A stretch of DNA of 64,000 nucleotides from Dugong dugon. Its lineage: Eukaryota > Chordata > Mammalia > Sirenia > Dugongidae. The notes beneath the pieces were generated by a model. It worked only from the letters and a program-made list of their open reading frames with translations. It made no database searches and had not been told where the DNA came from. Shown one piece after another: positions 43,800-55,090 of this stretch. Where the stretch lies: positions 94,051,601 through 94,115,600 of the forward strand of contig CM057472.1 in NCBI GenBank assembly GCA_030035585.1. Direction: 5' to 3'. Every line of letters starts with the position of its first letter. Position 1 is the stretch's first letter. The position numbers and the translations under genes are program-made.

Positions 43800-44470
43800 T
43801 TTATATTCATCTATATAGAAAAAATAACACAAGCATTATGGAATATATAAATATCAATCAAATATGCACTTTGTCTTAAGGACCTTACAGTCTAGCAAGG
43901 ATTAACAAGCACACACAGTTAACTATAATATAAGGAAGCAATTTGTAAATGCCATCTACAAAGTAAAAAGGGAGTTCACTAATTGGAAAGAACCGTGGAA
44001 TTCTGATTAGATGAGATAATGTGAACAAGATTTAGTCATGTAGATATTTGAAGGTAAGGCATTCCAGGCAAAGGGAGTCACAGAGCTTAAATCATGTAAG
44101 TGGGAGATGGTCAGATGCTTTTGGCAAAGGATTAGATCATCTACTGGTTTGAAAGTTCCAGGAAAACAGACTGTTTATCAATGTATCCTTAGTATCTAGC
44201 CATAGGGTAAATTATTCATCGCTTTAATAATGAAAGAATTTAAGGTAAATGAGTAGTAATATTGAAAAGATACATCATAGCCTGATTATAAAAGGCCCAA
44301 ATGCTATGGTGATGAGTGTGGAATTTATCTACAGGCAGTACAGGTACCCTTGAAACTTGATAAGCAGGGAATGTCACAATAGACACTTTAACTTGGAAAG
44401 ATTCACCTAAGAGCAATGTGTAAGATAGGAAGATAAAAGGAGAGAAAAGAGGTGGTAGCCACCAACCCAC
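43800..44470 (-). repeat. L2 LINE, antisense, 3' portion
   Basis: TTAAGGACCTTACAGTCTAG, AAGGCATTCCAGGCAAAGGG, AGGCCCAAATGCTATGG and GCAGGGAATGTCACAATAG are in the order of antisense L2, from its 3' end into the coding region. It is diverged, without an open frame. Confidence 0.6.
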
Positions 44471-44624
44471 AGATTTTTATATGATGGAGCAGAAAGTTAC
44501 TGACATAAAAAGCTCAAGAACATGAGAATCACTAAATTTTGTTTTAACTTATAAAAGTGACCAGAAAATGATCAGGGCATATGGCACTATCCATGGGGGG
44601 AATTAAGTGCTTACCATGTATTTC

Positions 44625-44880
44625 CCACCACGCTTTTGCTGCGTTAATGCCAATAATCTTCACCACTCATGAGATGGATATTATTACAATTTTCACTTCA
44701 CAAGGAGGTGAACATGGTTGTTTAAAGCTGACCAAAGTCAGTCACTAACTAGTGCAAACTCTCCCTATCCATCTCTTCAACCTTGGTTGATTTATATAAA
44801 CCCTTTGAGTTTTAGTTTCTTCATCTGAAAATGATAGAATCAGATTAATCACCTCTTAGCTCCTATTCAATTCAAATTTT
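44625..44880. repeat. MIR pair, antisense then sense
   Basis: 44,625-44,760 follows antisense MIR (AATAATCTTCACCACTCATG, GAGATGGATATTATTACAA). 44,790-44,880 follows sense MIR (GAGTTTTAGTTTCTTCATCT, GAAAATGATAGAATCAG). Both are diverged. Confidence 0.5.
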
Positions 44881-44984
44881 CTATCATTCATTAACTGATT
44901 CGAAGCTCTAGGTGGCTGTTGTGATTATAAAAAGATACTTTTCTGTGGCTCAGCCTCTTAGGCATCTCCCTACTCAGGTAAAGA

Positions 44985-45535
44985 ACCTGCAGGCAAAAAT
45001 GAAGACTTTGATGTAATAGAATATGATTAGCACCCTGTACCTGGTAAGTAATCATCGCCACTATTTCCACTGTTATTATTATTGTTCTTAGTATTATTGC
45101 TGTTATTGTTATCTCTTCTATATTTTGAGATCTTTTCAGATACAATTTCCAACTTATTTTCATCCCTCTTACTTTCTCTTGGTGTCTTCTATTCCTCACA
45201 TTTTCCTTAAACCTGATGTACTTTTCCTGTATTCCTACCAATTGGATGAATGCATTTTATGGATAGTATGGCTGATTTAAATCTGAATTTGCCTTATTTT
45301 AACATTCCTTTTTTATGATCTTTAGGCTAGCCCTTGTCTTATCCATGACTCCTAGTCCTGTCAAATCAAGGTGCCCACTTGTGCGTGGAGAGATTCACAC
45401 ATTTAGATTTTTTCCAAAGTATGAACATGGAAATATTCCTCCTAAAGGCTTTCTCTTTTCCCTGACTTCCCCTCATCTCAATTTCTAAGATTATTTTTTT
45501 CTAAATTAGGTATCTGGCATCTCAGGAAACTTCAT
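44985..45535. other. Unassigned DNA with (ATT)n tract
   Basis: A degenerate (ATT/ATC/GTT)n run lies near 45,070-45,118 and accounts for a 116-codon Ile-rich minus-strand frame, which I reject as a gene. Confidence 0.5.
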
Positions 45536-45544
45536 TCTTTTTAG

Positions 45545-45915
45545 AAAAGGGGACTGTAATGGTTGATGGGATGAACATCCAGATCACCCTGGAGAACAGA
45601 GTCACTCTTCCCCCAGCTGCTGACAGCAAACCAATAGAATTCTTCCCCCTTTTCTGGGAATTATCTCAGCTCAAGGGAGCTCTTCCATGGCACCAGCCTG
45701 CATCCAGTTACTGGGGATCTCCTTTGTGGAGGTACAAAACCCAGATGTCTTGCGTCAACTCTGGACAACTTTGAAGGACTACTTAGAGCTCTTCTATCCA
45801 GTCCTGCTTCTCTCTCCCCTTCCCATACGTGTTCCCTAAGAGCACTCTAAAATAAACGTTCTACATGAAAACATCTGGCTCCTAGTTTGTTTCTTGGTCA
45901 AGCTTTGAGAATTTG
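45545..45915 (+). mobile_element. Candidate ancient solo LTR
   Basis: The stretch is GC-richer than its flanks, begins near TGTAATGGTTGATGGGATGA, has CTCTAAAATAAACGTTCTAC (a polyadenylation-type signal) about 60 bp before a GTTTGTTTCTTGGTCAAGC end, and lacks an open frame. That layout fits a retroviral LTR. I cannot name it. Confidence 0.45.
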
Positions 45916-45919
45916 GAAC

Positions 45920-46785
45920 TTTCACTAAAGTTTCTGGTTTTCATTTGGTACTGAAAGCAAAATCAGAGAGATCTCAAATGCCATAGAAAAAAATAGTGGT
46001 CTGGCTGAGTGGCACCACTAACCTTGGAAAAGAAATGGCCTCCTGATGTTATGCAACTTTTATAGGATAGATATGTTTGTTTGTTCCAAATGAGGTCTTG
46101 AAACATGAATGATCATCTGAAGTAAGCTTCAAATACAAACAATTTTAATGCTATCTCGTCATTAATCGAATATTCCATATAATAAGTATCACATATATTA
46201 GTTATATGAGTTGAGTTTACTTATGAATGAGTCAGGTGGGAGCAAACACTCCCAATGTGTACTAATTCATCTTGTTTGCTGAAGTCAAATAGCATAATTG
46301 CAAATAATACTTAAGGATACCTTGAACTTGGGTGATTTTCATCATGAGCTTTCAATTAATTTTACAAAAGCCTTTTTCCTTTACATGCAAAATGTAAATG
46401 TATCTAGGCAAAGACAGTTGTAGCCATTGTACCACTGTCAATGACAGGCAGTATATTTCAAGCTGGTTTTTAAAGATGACTTCAAAGTATTAATTTTAGT
46501 AATTTCTCCTGTAAATTAGACCAATAGAAATTTGGTTGCTGTTACTTTTCTGAAATCACATAGACATATGACCTTTGTAAAAGCAAAAATACTTTTATAA
46601 CCAAAAGCAAAGAAGATGAAGTGTTGATTTTCCATGACCCTTACCTATTGCCATGTGCCGTTCTGTTTTGAGGAGCTGTAACTTGCTGTCTTCAGGTTTC
46701 CTTAACGTCTAGTTCTAAGAGGGGTTTCTAAGATCTTCTATCAAGATGAAGCCATATTTAAGAATTTTTAGTACACTGTAAAATG
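45920..46785. other. Single-copy AT-rich DNA
   Basis: No recognised repeat or gene. Confidence 0.5.
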
Positions 46786-46789
46786 GTGG

Positions 46790-47785
46790 CATCAGAGGTC
46801 CTCTAACTTCACAAGGGAAGAGGATAATCCCTATGAGGTGGAGGTGAGGCATACTTCCACTCTCCGACCTTTTCACCAATTCTGATACCTGCGTTCCTCC
46901 GTGGCACTCTCTACTTCTCTGCTGGGTTCGATAATTTGTTGCAATGGCCACACACAACTCACAGACCATGCTAACAATTACGGAGTTTATTAAGGAAGTA
47001 ACAGGTTACAATTCAGGATCAGGATCAACTTGGAAGTAACAGGAACAACCCAGGACACTGTCCTTCAATCAGGACTTCTTCTGCTGTGCCAGCAAGCAGA
47101 TCTCTGCTGCCAGGCATTACTCAGGCCTGGCCTCTCACTCTTGGCTTCAGCCCTCGCTTTAGTCCTTGACCACCACTCAGGCCTGGCCCTTACCCTGCTT
47201 GGGCTAGTGTTACAGCTCTTTCTTTAGTTCCATTGATAAGTACCTGGAGACACCGCCCTTTGACAGGAAGCCTCCTGCCCAAACATGCTCAGTTCTCTCT
47301 TCCTGTGGGTCAGTAAGCCCCTTTAGCTGCCTTACTGTATGGGCTTGGAAGCCCATTGCTCATCTTGCTCCGATCTCCTGTTTCTTTTGCCTCTGTTTCT
47401 CTGCCGCTAGATTCTACTGTACTTATGCTGCTTCTTGCGGCTTTGCACAGGCTTCGGCGTTTTAATTCTCTTCATCTCCTGGGTCTAGGAGGTTCTCAGC
47501 ACAGACTCTCTAGGTCTAAAGGACTCACTCCACTCCTGGCACTTCTTCTGGATGGTGAGGTCCCCACTCAACCTTTGAGTCCAGCAGGATGGCAAAATTG
47601 ACCAATCCCCTACAAGGGTTCCAAGCACCTTATTTGCATTAGCAGATTGTCCAATCCCCTTGGTGGGTCACAAGCAGCTTATTTTCATAGTCTGACCCCA
47701 TAATTTTGTGGGAGTTATAAGACCATGGCTAGAAGGGCCATATAACAGCAATTCACTGTGCTGCACATACACTAAGAAGGGTGAT
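46790..47785 (-). mobile_element. Candidate ERV LTR, antisense
   Basis: The roughly 1-kb block is GC-richer than its surroundings. GACCATGCTAACAATTACGG followed by AGTTTATTAAGG looks like the complement of an LTR polyadenylation region, and a tandem CAGGCCTGGC/TCAGGCCTGG phrase lies near 47,125-47,185. It carries no retroviral protein. Its limits are approximate, and I recall similar antisense LTRs only loosely. Confidence 0.45.
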
Positions 47786-47789
47786 CAAT

Positions 47790-49640
47790 AAAAAATTAAA
47801 TTTCAAAGTTAACAAAGATATAAACAGAATATAATTATTTTAAAATAAAATTTATATATGTCGACCATATAAAAATACATACGCTTTGACATTCTTCAAA
47901 AGGTGGCAGACTAAGAGTACCTCAAGTGCTCCTTTGCAACAACCTTGAGTGGAAAAAATGTATTCACGACTGATGTTCTACCTCAATGACTTTAAACATC
48001 CAGATATGTATCTCAGTATGTGTATACACGTGAAATAACTGAAGAATTTCAGAAATGCATCTGCCTGTGTAGATAACAGGCAGATAAGATGGATGTGAAT
48101 CATGTGTACAGTGGCCTTGTCTCTTAGCTCATCTTATAATTTTAAAACATATGAAATATTAACGTCAAGTGTTCTTTTTTTCTTTTCTACAAAGTATTCC
48201 TGACATTTCTGCCCCTCCTTTTCCATCCATCCTAGACTAATTATTTTAAGATCTGGCCTTTGCTAAAGAAAACAAGCAATTGTGGGTGAGGCTATGTGGA
48301 AAGGGATTTTATACAAAACAGACCTCTTATTTTTAGGGAAAGGAATCTCGGCACCTTTGTAGCTGCCCTGAAGAGGTAATTTTCTTTAAACAATGAAAAC
48401 GAGGGGAATCCTAGAGCAAATAAAGGGAAAAAGTAGACAAGAGCCAATGTTGTTTGCCAAAACATGACGAGCCTGAGCTGTATCACAGCAGTAAATAAGA
48501 GAAAGAAGTCCCCTAAATTATACACGTTGGGAAGCCTCGCGACCCAGGGCCAGCTTAAGGGAGGGCCTCCCAACTTCTCTTATCAATTTGGGAGGCCCTT
48601 TATTCTGCTTTGTACAGGGATTACATCTGATAAATTATGACAAGCCCCCAGTGGAAACCCAGTCAGCCAGGAAGGGCATCACCCCTTTTGGCGTGCGCAT
48701 TCACATTACTTTGGCACTTTTATTATTATTTAAATTCAATCTCGCCTTAGAAGAAAAAAAAAAATCCCTCTATTTGCTGCTGACTTAAGCCTGACAAGGT
48801 AATTGAAATAACTTATTAAGGCTTCTAAATGAGAGGTTCCAAATATTAGAAACAGCAGCGTTGCAGAACGGAAACATCACATGCCTTTCTTGGTGACATA
48901 ACCTCATTAAGCTATGCACAAAGACACAGAAGGAGTCAGCTCATGTCTGCATCGCTAAACATCTGGAGTGGAGGCACGACACCACTGCTCAAGCTACAGC
49001 CATTTCCCTTTCTTACCAAGAGCAATCTGACAAGCTAGACAGAAGAGAAAGGACAAAAAGGAAACCAATCAAAGATAAAACCTGATAAATTGACTTCTAG
49101 TTAGAAATACCCAAGTTCTAGGAATTTTTTCCTTCTCCATTAAAAAATAACAGAAGAAGAAGAAAAGAAAGAAAGAACCCTCTTTTCTTTGTCCTGACAG
49201 AGTGAAATGATAGGAGGGGCATTCCAGCAGTGATGTCTTTGTCTCCAAGGAGGAGATCACACCAAGTCCCTCTGAAGTGTCTGCTTCAGAGTGGGGCTCT
49301 GTAAAATGAGCCCTCACCAACCAGAGACCTTATCACTCTCCACCACCTCTCTAGATTGAAACCAGAGAAGGAAGTATGCACTTATTACATGCAGAAAAGT
49401 TATCTGTGGCAACTTGAGCAACTGTTTCTTTTACATTCTAGGCAGAGTACTGGAGCCATGTTTAATATCCTTAAGCTGCTTATTCATTGTTAGGATAGCA
49501 TTTATTTATCTCTTCAGAGTTTGAAAACTTATTAGGAAGTTCAAAGGTTTCTAATTACAAGGTAACAACTCTTCAGTTGTGACTTTTACCCTTTTCTTGC
49601 AAGTGTTCCAAAGTTGGACTTTCTCATCTTCTCCTTTCTG
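47790..49640. other. Single-copy DNA; candidate conserved non-coding interval
   Basis: No interspersed repeat is recognised in 1.85 kb. The portion at about 48,290-48,960 is more balanced in composition and holds a perfect 12-bp inverted repeat. Nothing indicates an exon. Confidence 0.45.
48562..48599. repeat. Perfect inverted repeat, 12-bp arms
   Basis: AGGGCCTCCCAA (48,562-48,573) and TTGGGAGGCCCT (48,588-48,599) are exact complements separated by 14 bases. They could form a GC-rich hairpin in DNA or RNA. Confidence 0.9.
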
Positions 49641-49655
49641 TTTAAAGGTCTATTT

Positions 49656-50828
49656 TTTTTTTTATTGTACTTCAGGTGAAGGCTTACAGAATAAATAGTT
49701 TCTCATGAAACTGTAGTACACATATTCTTTTATGACGTTGGTTAACAACCCCACAACATGTCAACCCTCTCCCTTCTCGACCCTCTTTTTTTTTTTTTTT
49801 TTTGTGAAAATATGCATAGCCAAAGATATACCATTTCAAAAATTTCTACATGCAAAGTTCTGTGACATCCACTATGCTCTTCCAATTGTGCTGCTACTCC
49901 CACTTTAGATAAAGGCTTACAGAACAAAATAGTTTCTCATTTAACAGTTAGTACACATGTTGCCCTATGACAATGGTTAACAACCTCACAACACATCAAC
50001 ACTATCCTTACTCAACCTTGGGTTCCCTATCACCAGCTTCCTTGTCCCCTTCTGCCTTCTGGCCCCTGTCCCTGTACTGCTGTGCCTCTTTAGTCCCATT
50101 TGGTTTTATGGGGCTGTCCACTCCCTGGCTGAAAGGTGAACCTGGGAGATGACTTCACACTTGAGCTAAAAGGGTATCTGGGGGCCATACTCTCTGGATT
50201 TCTCCAGTCACATTTAGGCCAGTAAATCTGGTCTTCTTTTTGCGAGTAAGAATTATGCTCTCCATCCTTCTGCAGCTCTGTCCAGAATCCTCTGTTGTGA
50301 TCCTGGTCAGAGCAGTCAGTGGTGGTAGCCGGGCACCATCTAGCTGTACTGGACTCAGTCCGGTGGAGGCCTTGGAAGCTGTGGTTCATTAGTCCTTCAC
50401 ACTAATATTTTCCTTGTATCCTGTTCTCTTCATTCTCCCTTGCTCCTGAAGGGATGAGACAAGTGGAGTATCTTAGATGGCTGCTCACAGGCTTTTAAGA
50501 CCCCAGATGCTACTCACCAAGGTAGAATGTAGAACATTTTCTTTATAAGCTGTGTTATGCCAATTGAGCTAGATGTTCCCAGAGACCATGGTCCCCACAG
50601 CCCTCCACCCAGCAATTCCATCCCTCAGGGAGTTTGGATGTGTCTATGGAGCTTCCATGACCTTTCCTTGTACAAGTTGTGCTGGTTTCCCCTGTATTGT
50701 TTACTGGCTCACCCTTCACCCAAGATACCACTGATATATTGCCTCTTTAGTATTTCCCCCCCACCCCTCCCATCCCTGGTAACCAACAAAGATTGTAACA
50801 TTTTATGTGTGAACTTTTTCATGGGTTT
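49656..50828 (-). other. L1 3' UTR with duplicated terminal module
   Basis: Two related blocks of about 110 bp, at 49,664-49,775 and 49,896-50,020, each read through GAAGGCTTACAGAATAAATA or its variant, then ACAACCCCACAACATGTCAA or its variant. They are separated by a T18 run and about 90 bp resembling the 3' end of an older L1 lineage. The same arrangement occurs at 30,351-31,362, so it is a property of the L1 family, not a local accident. Confidence 0.78.
50756..50776 (-). other. G-rich polypurine tract of L1 3' UTR (G-quadruplex-capable)
   Basis: On the minus strand GGGATGGGAGGGGTGGGG and further G's give four runs of three or more G's with 1-2-base loops, just 3' of the ORF2 stop. L1 elements of many mammals carry such a tract at this place. 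Confidence 0.8.
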
Positions 50829-53800
50829 TTACAATAGAGGTCTCATACAATATTTGTTCTTTTCTGATTGACTTATTTCACTCAGCATAATGTCCTGCAG
50901 TTTCATCCATGTTATGAAATGCTTCACAGATTCATCATTGTTCTTTCTTGTTGCATAGTACACCATTGTGTGTATGTACCATAGTTTGTTTATCCATTCA
51001 TCTATTGATGGGCATCTAGGTTGCTTCCATCGTTTTGCTATTGTGAACAATGCTGCCATGAAGATAGGTGTGCATATGTCTATTCGAGCTACAACTCTTA
51101 TTTCTCTAGGATATTTTCCTAGGAGTGGGATTGCTGGATCGAATGGTATGTCTATTTCTAGCTTTCTGAGGAAGTGCCATATCATTTTACAAAATGATTG
51201 TATCATTTTGCATTCCCACCAGGAGTGCATAAGTGTTCTGATCTCCCTGCAGCCCCTCCAACATTTCTTACTGCCAGTGTTTTTGATTCGTGCCAGTAAT
51301 GCCTGGGGTGAAATGGTATCTCATTGTGGTTTTAATTTGCATTTCTCTAATGGCTAGTGATCGCTAGCATTTCCTCATGTGTCTATTGGTCATTTGAATG
51401 TCTTCTTTGGTGAAGTGTCTGTTCATTTCCTTCACCCATTTTTTAATAGGATTATTTGTCTTTTTGTTGTAGGGGTGTTGGATTTTCTTGTAGATTATGG
51501 AGATTAGACCTTTGTCTGACCTGCACTCTCCAAAAATTTTTCCCCAGTCTGTAGGTTCACTTTTTACTCTTTTGGTGAAGTCTATTGAAGAGCATAGGTG
51601 TTTGATTTTTAGAAGATCCCAGTTACCTAGCTTATCTTTTGGGGTTTATGCGTTGATGTTTATGATTTGTATCCTGTTAATGCCATGTATTAAGGCCTGA
51701 AGTGTTGGTCTTATTTTTTCTTCTATGAACTTTATAGTTTTAGGCTTTATATTCATGTCTTTGATCCATTTTGAAGTAGTTTTTGTATACAGCAGAGGCA
51801 TGGGTCCTGTTTCAATTTTTTGCAGATGGATATCCAGTTTTGCCAGCACCATTTGTTAAAAAGACTGTCTTTTCCCCATTTGATGGACTTTGGGCCCTTG
51901 TCGAAGATCAGGTGACTGTAGGTGCATGGAATTACCTCTGGGTTCTCAATTCTGTTCCATTGGTCAACGTATCTGTCATTGTACCAGTACCAGGCTGTTT
52001 TGACTACGGTAGGTGTATAGTAGCTTCTGAAGTGAGGTACTGTGAGTCCTCCAACTTTATTCTTCTTCTTCAGTAGTGCTTTACTTGTTCGGGGCTTCTT
52101 CCCTTTCCATATAAAGTTAATCATTACTTTTTCCATCTTTTTGAAGAATGTTGTTGGTATTTGGATCAGGATTGCATTGTATTTGTAAATTGCTTTGGGT
52201 AGAATTGTCATTTTCACAATGTTGAGTCTGCCTATCCATGAGCATGGTATGTTTTTCCATTCATGTAGGTCCCTTTGGGTTTCATGCAGTAGTGTTTTGT
52301 AGTTTTCTTTGTATAGGTCTTTTACATCCCTGGTTATGTTTATTCCTAAGTATTTTATCTTTTTATAAATGCTATTATAAATGCTATTGTTTTCCTGATT
52401 TCCTTTTCATCGTTCTCCTTATTGGTGTATAGGAATCCAACTGATTTTTGTATGTTTATCTTGTATCCTGCTTCTCTGCTGAATCTTTCTATTAGTTCCA
52501 GTAGATTTTTCGTGGAGTCTTTACAGTTTTCTATGTATAGTATCATATCATCTGCAAACAGGGACAGTTTAACTTCTTCATTACCAATTTGGATGTCCTT
52601 TGTTTCTTTTTCTTGCCTTATTGCTCTAGCTAGAACTTCCAGCATAATGTGAAATAGGAGTGGTGATAAAGGGCATCCTTGTCTTGTTCCTGTTTTCAAG
52701 AGGAATGTTTTCAGCCTCTCTCCCTTAAGAATGATGCTGGCCGTTGGTTTTGCATAGATGCCCTTTATTATGTTGAGAAATTTCCCTTCTATACCTATTT
52801 TCTTGAGAGTTTTTATCAGGAACGGGTGTTGGACTTTGTCAAATGCCTTTTCTGCGTCAATTGAGATGATCATGTGATTCTTTTCTTTCCTTTTATTTAT
52901 GTGGTGGATTATGTTGATTGATTTTCTAATGTTGAACCATCCTTGCATACCTGGTATGAATCCTACCTGGTTGTGGTGTGTTATATTTTTGATGTGTTCC
53001 TGAATTCTATTGGCTAGGATTTTGTTAAGAATTTTTGAGTCTATATTCATGAGAGATAGTGGTCTGTGATTTTCTTTTTTTGTGACTTCTTTGCCTGGTT
53101 TTGGTATCAGCGTTATGCTGGCTTCATAGAATGAATTTGGAAGTGTTGCTTCCTTTTGTATGCTCTGAAATATCTTGAGTAGTACTGGTAGAAGCTCTTC
53201 TGTAAATGTTTTTTGAATTCTCCAGTGAAGCCTTCTGGGCCAGGCTTTTTTTGGTTGGGAGTTTTTTTTTATTACCTCTTCAATCTCTTCTCTTGTTATG
53301 GGTCTGTCCAGATTTTCCACGTCACTTTATTGTAGTTTGGGTAGATAGTGTGCTTCTAGAAATTTATCCATTTCCTCTAGGTTTTCAAATTTGTTGGAGT
53401 ATAGTTTTTCATAATATTCTGTTCTAATCCTTTTTATTTCAGATGGGTCTGTTGTAATGTCCCCCATTTCATTTCTTATTTGGGTTATTTGTGTCCTCTT
53501 CTGTTTTTCTTTTGTCAGTCTGGCCAGTGGTTTGTAGATTTTTTAAATTCTTTCCAAGAACCAACTTTTGGTTTTGTTGATTCTTTCTATTGTTTTTCTG
53601 TTGTCTATTTCATTTATTTATGCTCTGATCTTTGCTATTTCCTTTATTCCAGTGGCTGTGGGCTTTTTTTTTTTTTTTTTTGCTGTTGTCTTTCTATTTT
53701 TTTTAGTTCTGTAGTTAATATTTTGATTTTGTCCTTTTCTTCATTTTTGATGTGTGCATCTATTGCTACAAATTGTCCTCTGAGGAATGCCTTTGCTGTG

Positions 53801-54663
53801 TCCCAAAGGTTTTGGTATGATGTGTTTTCATTCTGGTTTGATTCTAGGAATTTTTTGATTCCATCTCTGATTTCTTCTATTACCCACTGATGTGGAAGCA
53901 GGGTATTATTCAGTTTCCAAGTAGTTGATTTTTTTTCCTTGCTCTTTCTGTTGTTAGTTTCTACCTTGATGGCATTGTGATCAGAGAAGATACTTTGAAT
54001 TATCTCAACGTTTTGGATCTTGTTGAGGATTGCTCTGTGGCCTAAGATGTGGTCTATTCTGGAGAATGTTCCATATGCATTGGAAAAGAATGTGTACTTT
54101 GCAGTGGTTGAATGGAGTGTTCTATATATGTCTATGAGGTCAAGTTGGCTGATTGTGCCCTTTAGGTCTTCTGTATCTTTGCTGAGTTTCTTCTTAGTTG
54201 TTGTGTCCTTTACTGAGAGTGGTGTGTTGAAGTCTCCTACTATTATTGTGGAACTGTCAATTTCTCTTTTCAGTGTTGTTGGAGTTTTGTTTTATGTATT
54301 TTGGAGCCCTGTCATTTGGTTCGTAGTTGTTTATTATGGTTATGTCTTCATGATGGATGGTCCCCTTAATCATTATATAGTGTCCTTCTTTGTCTTTTGT
54401 GGTGGATTTTGCTTGAAAGTCTATTTTATCTGAGATTAGTATTGCCACTCCTGCTCTTTTTTGGTAGTTGTTAGCTTATTTTTTTTTCCAACCTTTGACT
54501 TTTAATAAATTCACTTTTTTGTATCTAAGTGTGTCTGTTGTATACAGCATATTGACGGATCCTGTTTTCTTATCCATTCTGTCACTCTCCGTCTCTTTAT
54601 GGGGGCATTGAGTCCATTTACATTCATTGTAATTATTGATAGATATGAGTTTGTTGCTGTCAT
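50829..54663 (-). pseudogene. L1 ORF2 remnant (endonuclease, reverse transcriptase, C-terminal domain)
   Basis: A start codon at 54,661-54,663 opens ORF2. The span of 3,835 bp (about 1,278 codons) equals the usual ORF2 length. The endonuclease part is broken by frameshifts: LLKVKGWKKK and KEGHYIMIKG are in different frames. The longest intact piece, 52,355-53,320 (321 codons), covers the RT fingers and palm with [46 protein letters not shown] and the catalytic FADD (codons at 52,547-52,558). A 12-bp tandem duplication at 52,365-52,388 and a nearby frameshift end it. 51,753-52,217 and 50,829-51,230 encode the following C-terminal parts, in one frame with stops between. The protein would nick DNA and prime reverse transcription in an intact element. 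Confidence 0.92.
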
Positions 54664-55090
54664 TTTGTAGTGCTTTTTTTTGTGATGCTGAAGTTTTCTT
54701 TGTTCTTCTTACTGCCTTGTGCTGAGTTACTTTTGTTTGTGGATTTTTTTTTTTTTTCATTTCTTTTGTTTTTGTAGGTTTTGTTTTTGCTGAGACTTTG
54801 TTTTTCCTCTTTATTTTTATGAGTATGTTTGTTAACTTTCTTTGTGTTTACCATGAATTTTACTCTTATCTTTCTAAGTTTGAAGCAGTCTACCATAACT
54901 TTGTATCGCCTTGCCTTCGTCTCCATTAGAAGATTTTATACCTATGCTGTTTATTCCGTCTTTTATTGTTTTGATATTGTTGTCATTTACTGATTAACTG
55001 CTCTGATTTTCTGTTGTATTTCTTTTGGTTTTCGAGAGTCCTCGAGAGTTCATTTCCTAGATTGGTATCTGGCTGGTACAATCCTGTGCC

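Noticed and set aside
44891..45241. 116-codon Ile-rich minus-strand frame
   Set aside because: The Ile/Thr run is a translation of a degenerate (ATT)n tract.
52238..54433. Plus-strand frames of 60-137 codons rich in Phe, Leu and Ser
   Set aside because: They are the complement of L1 ORF2; the minus-strand reading gives the true reverse-transcriptase motifs.
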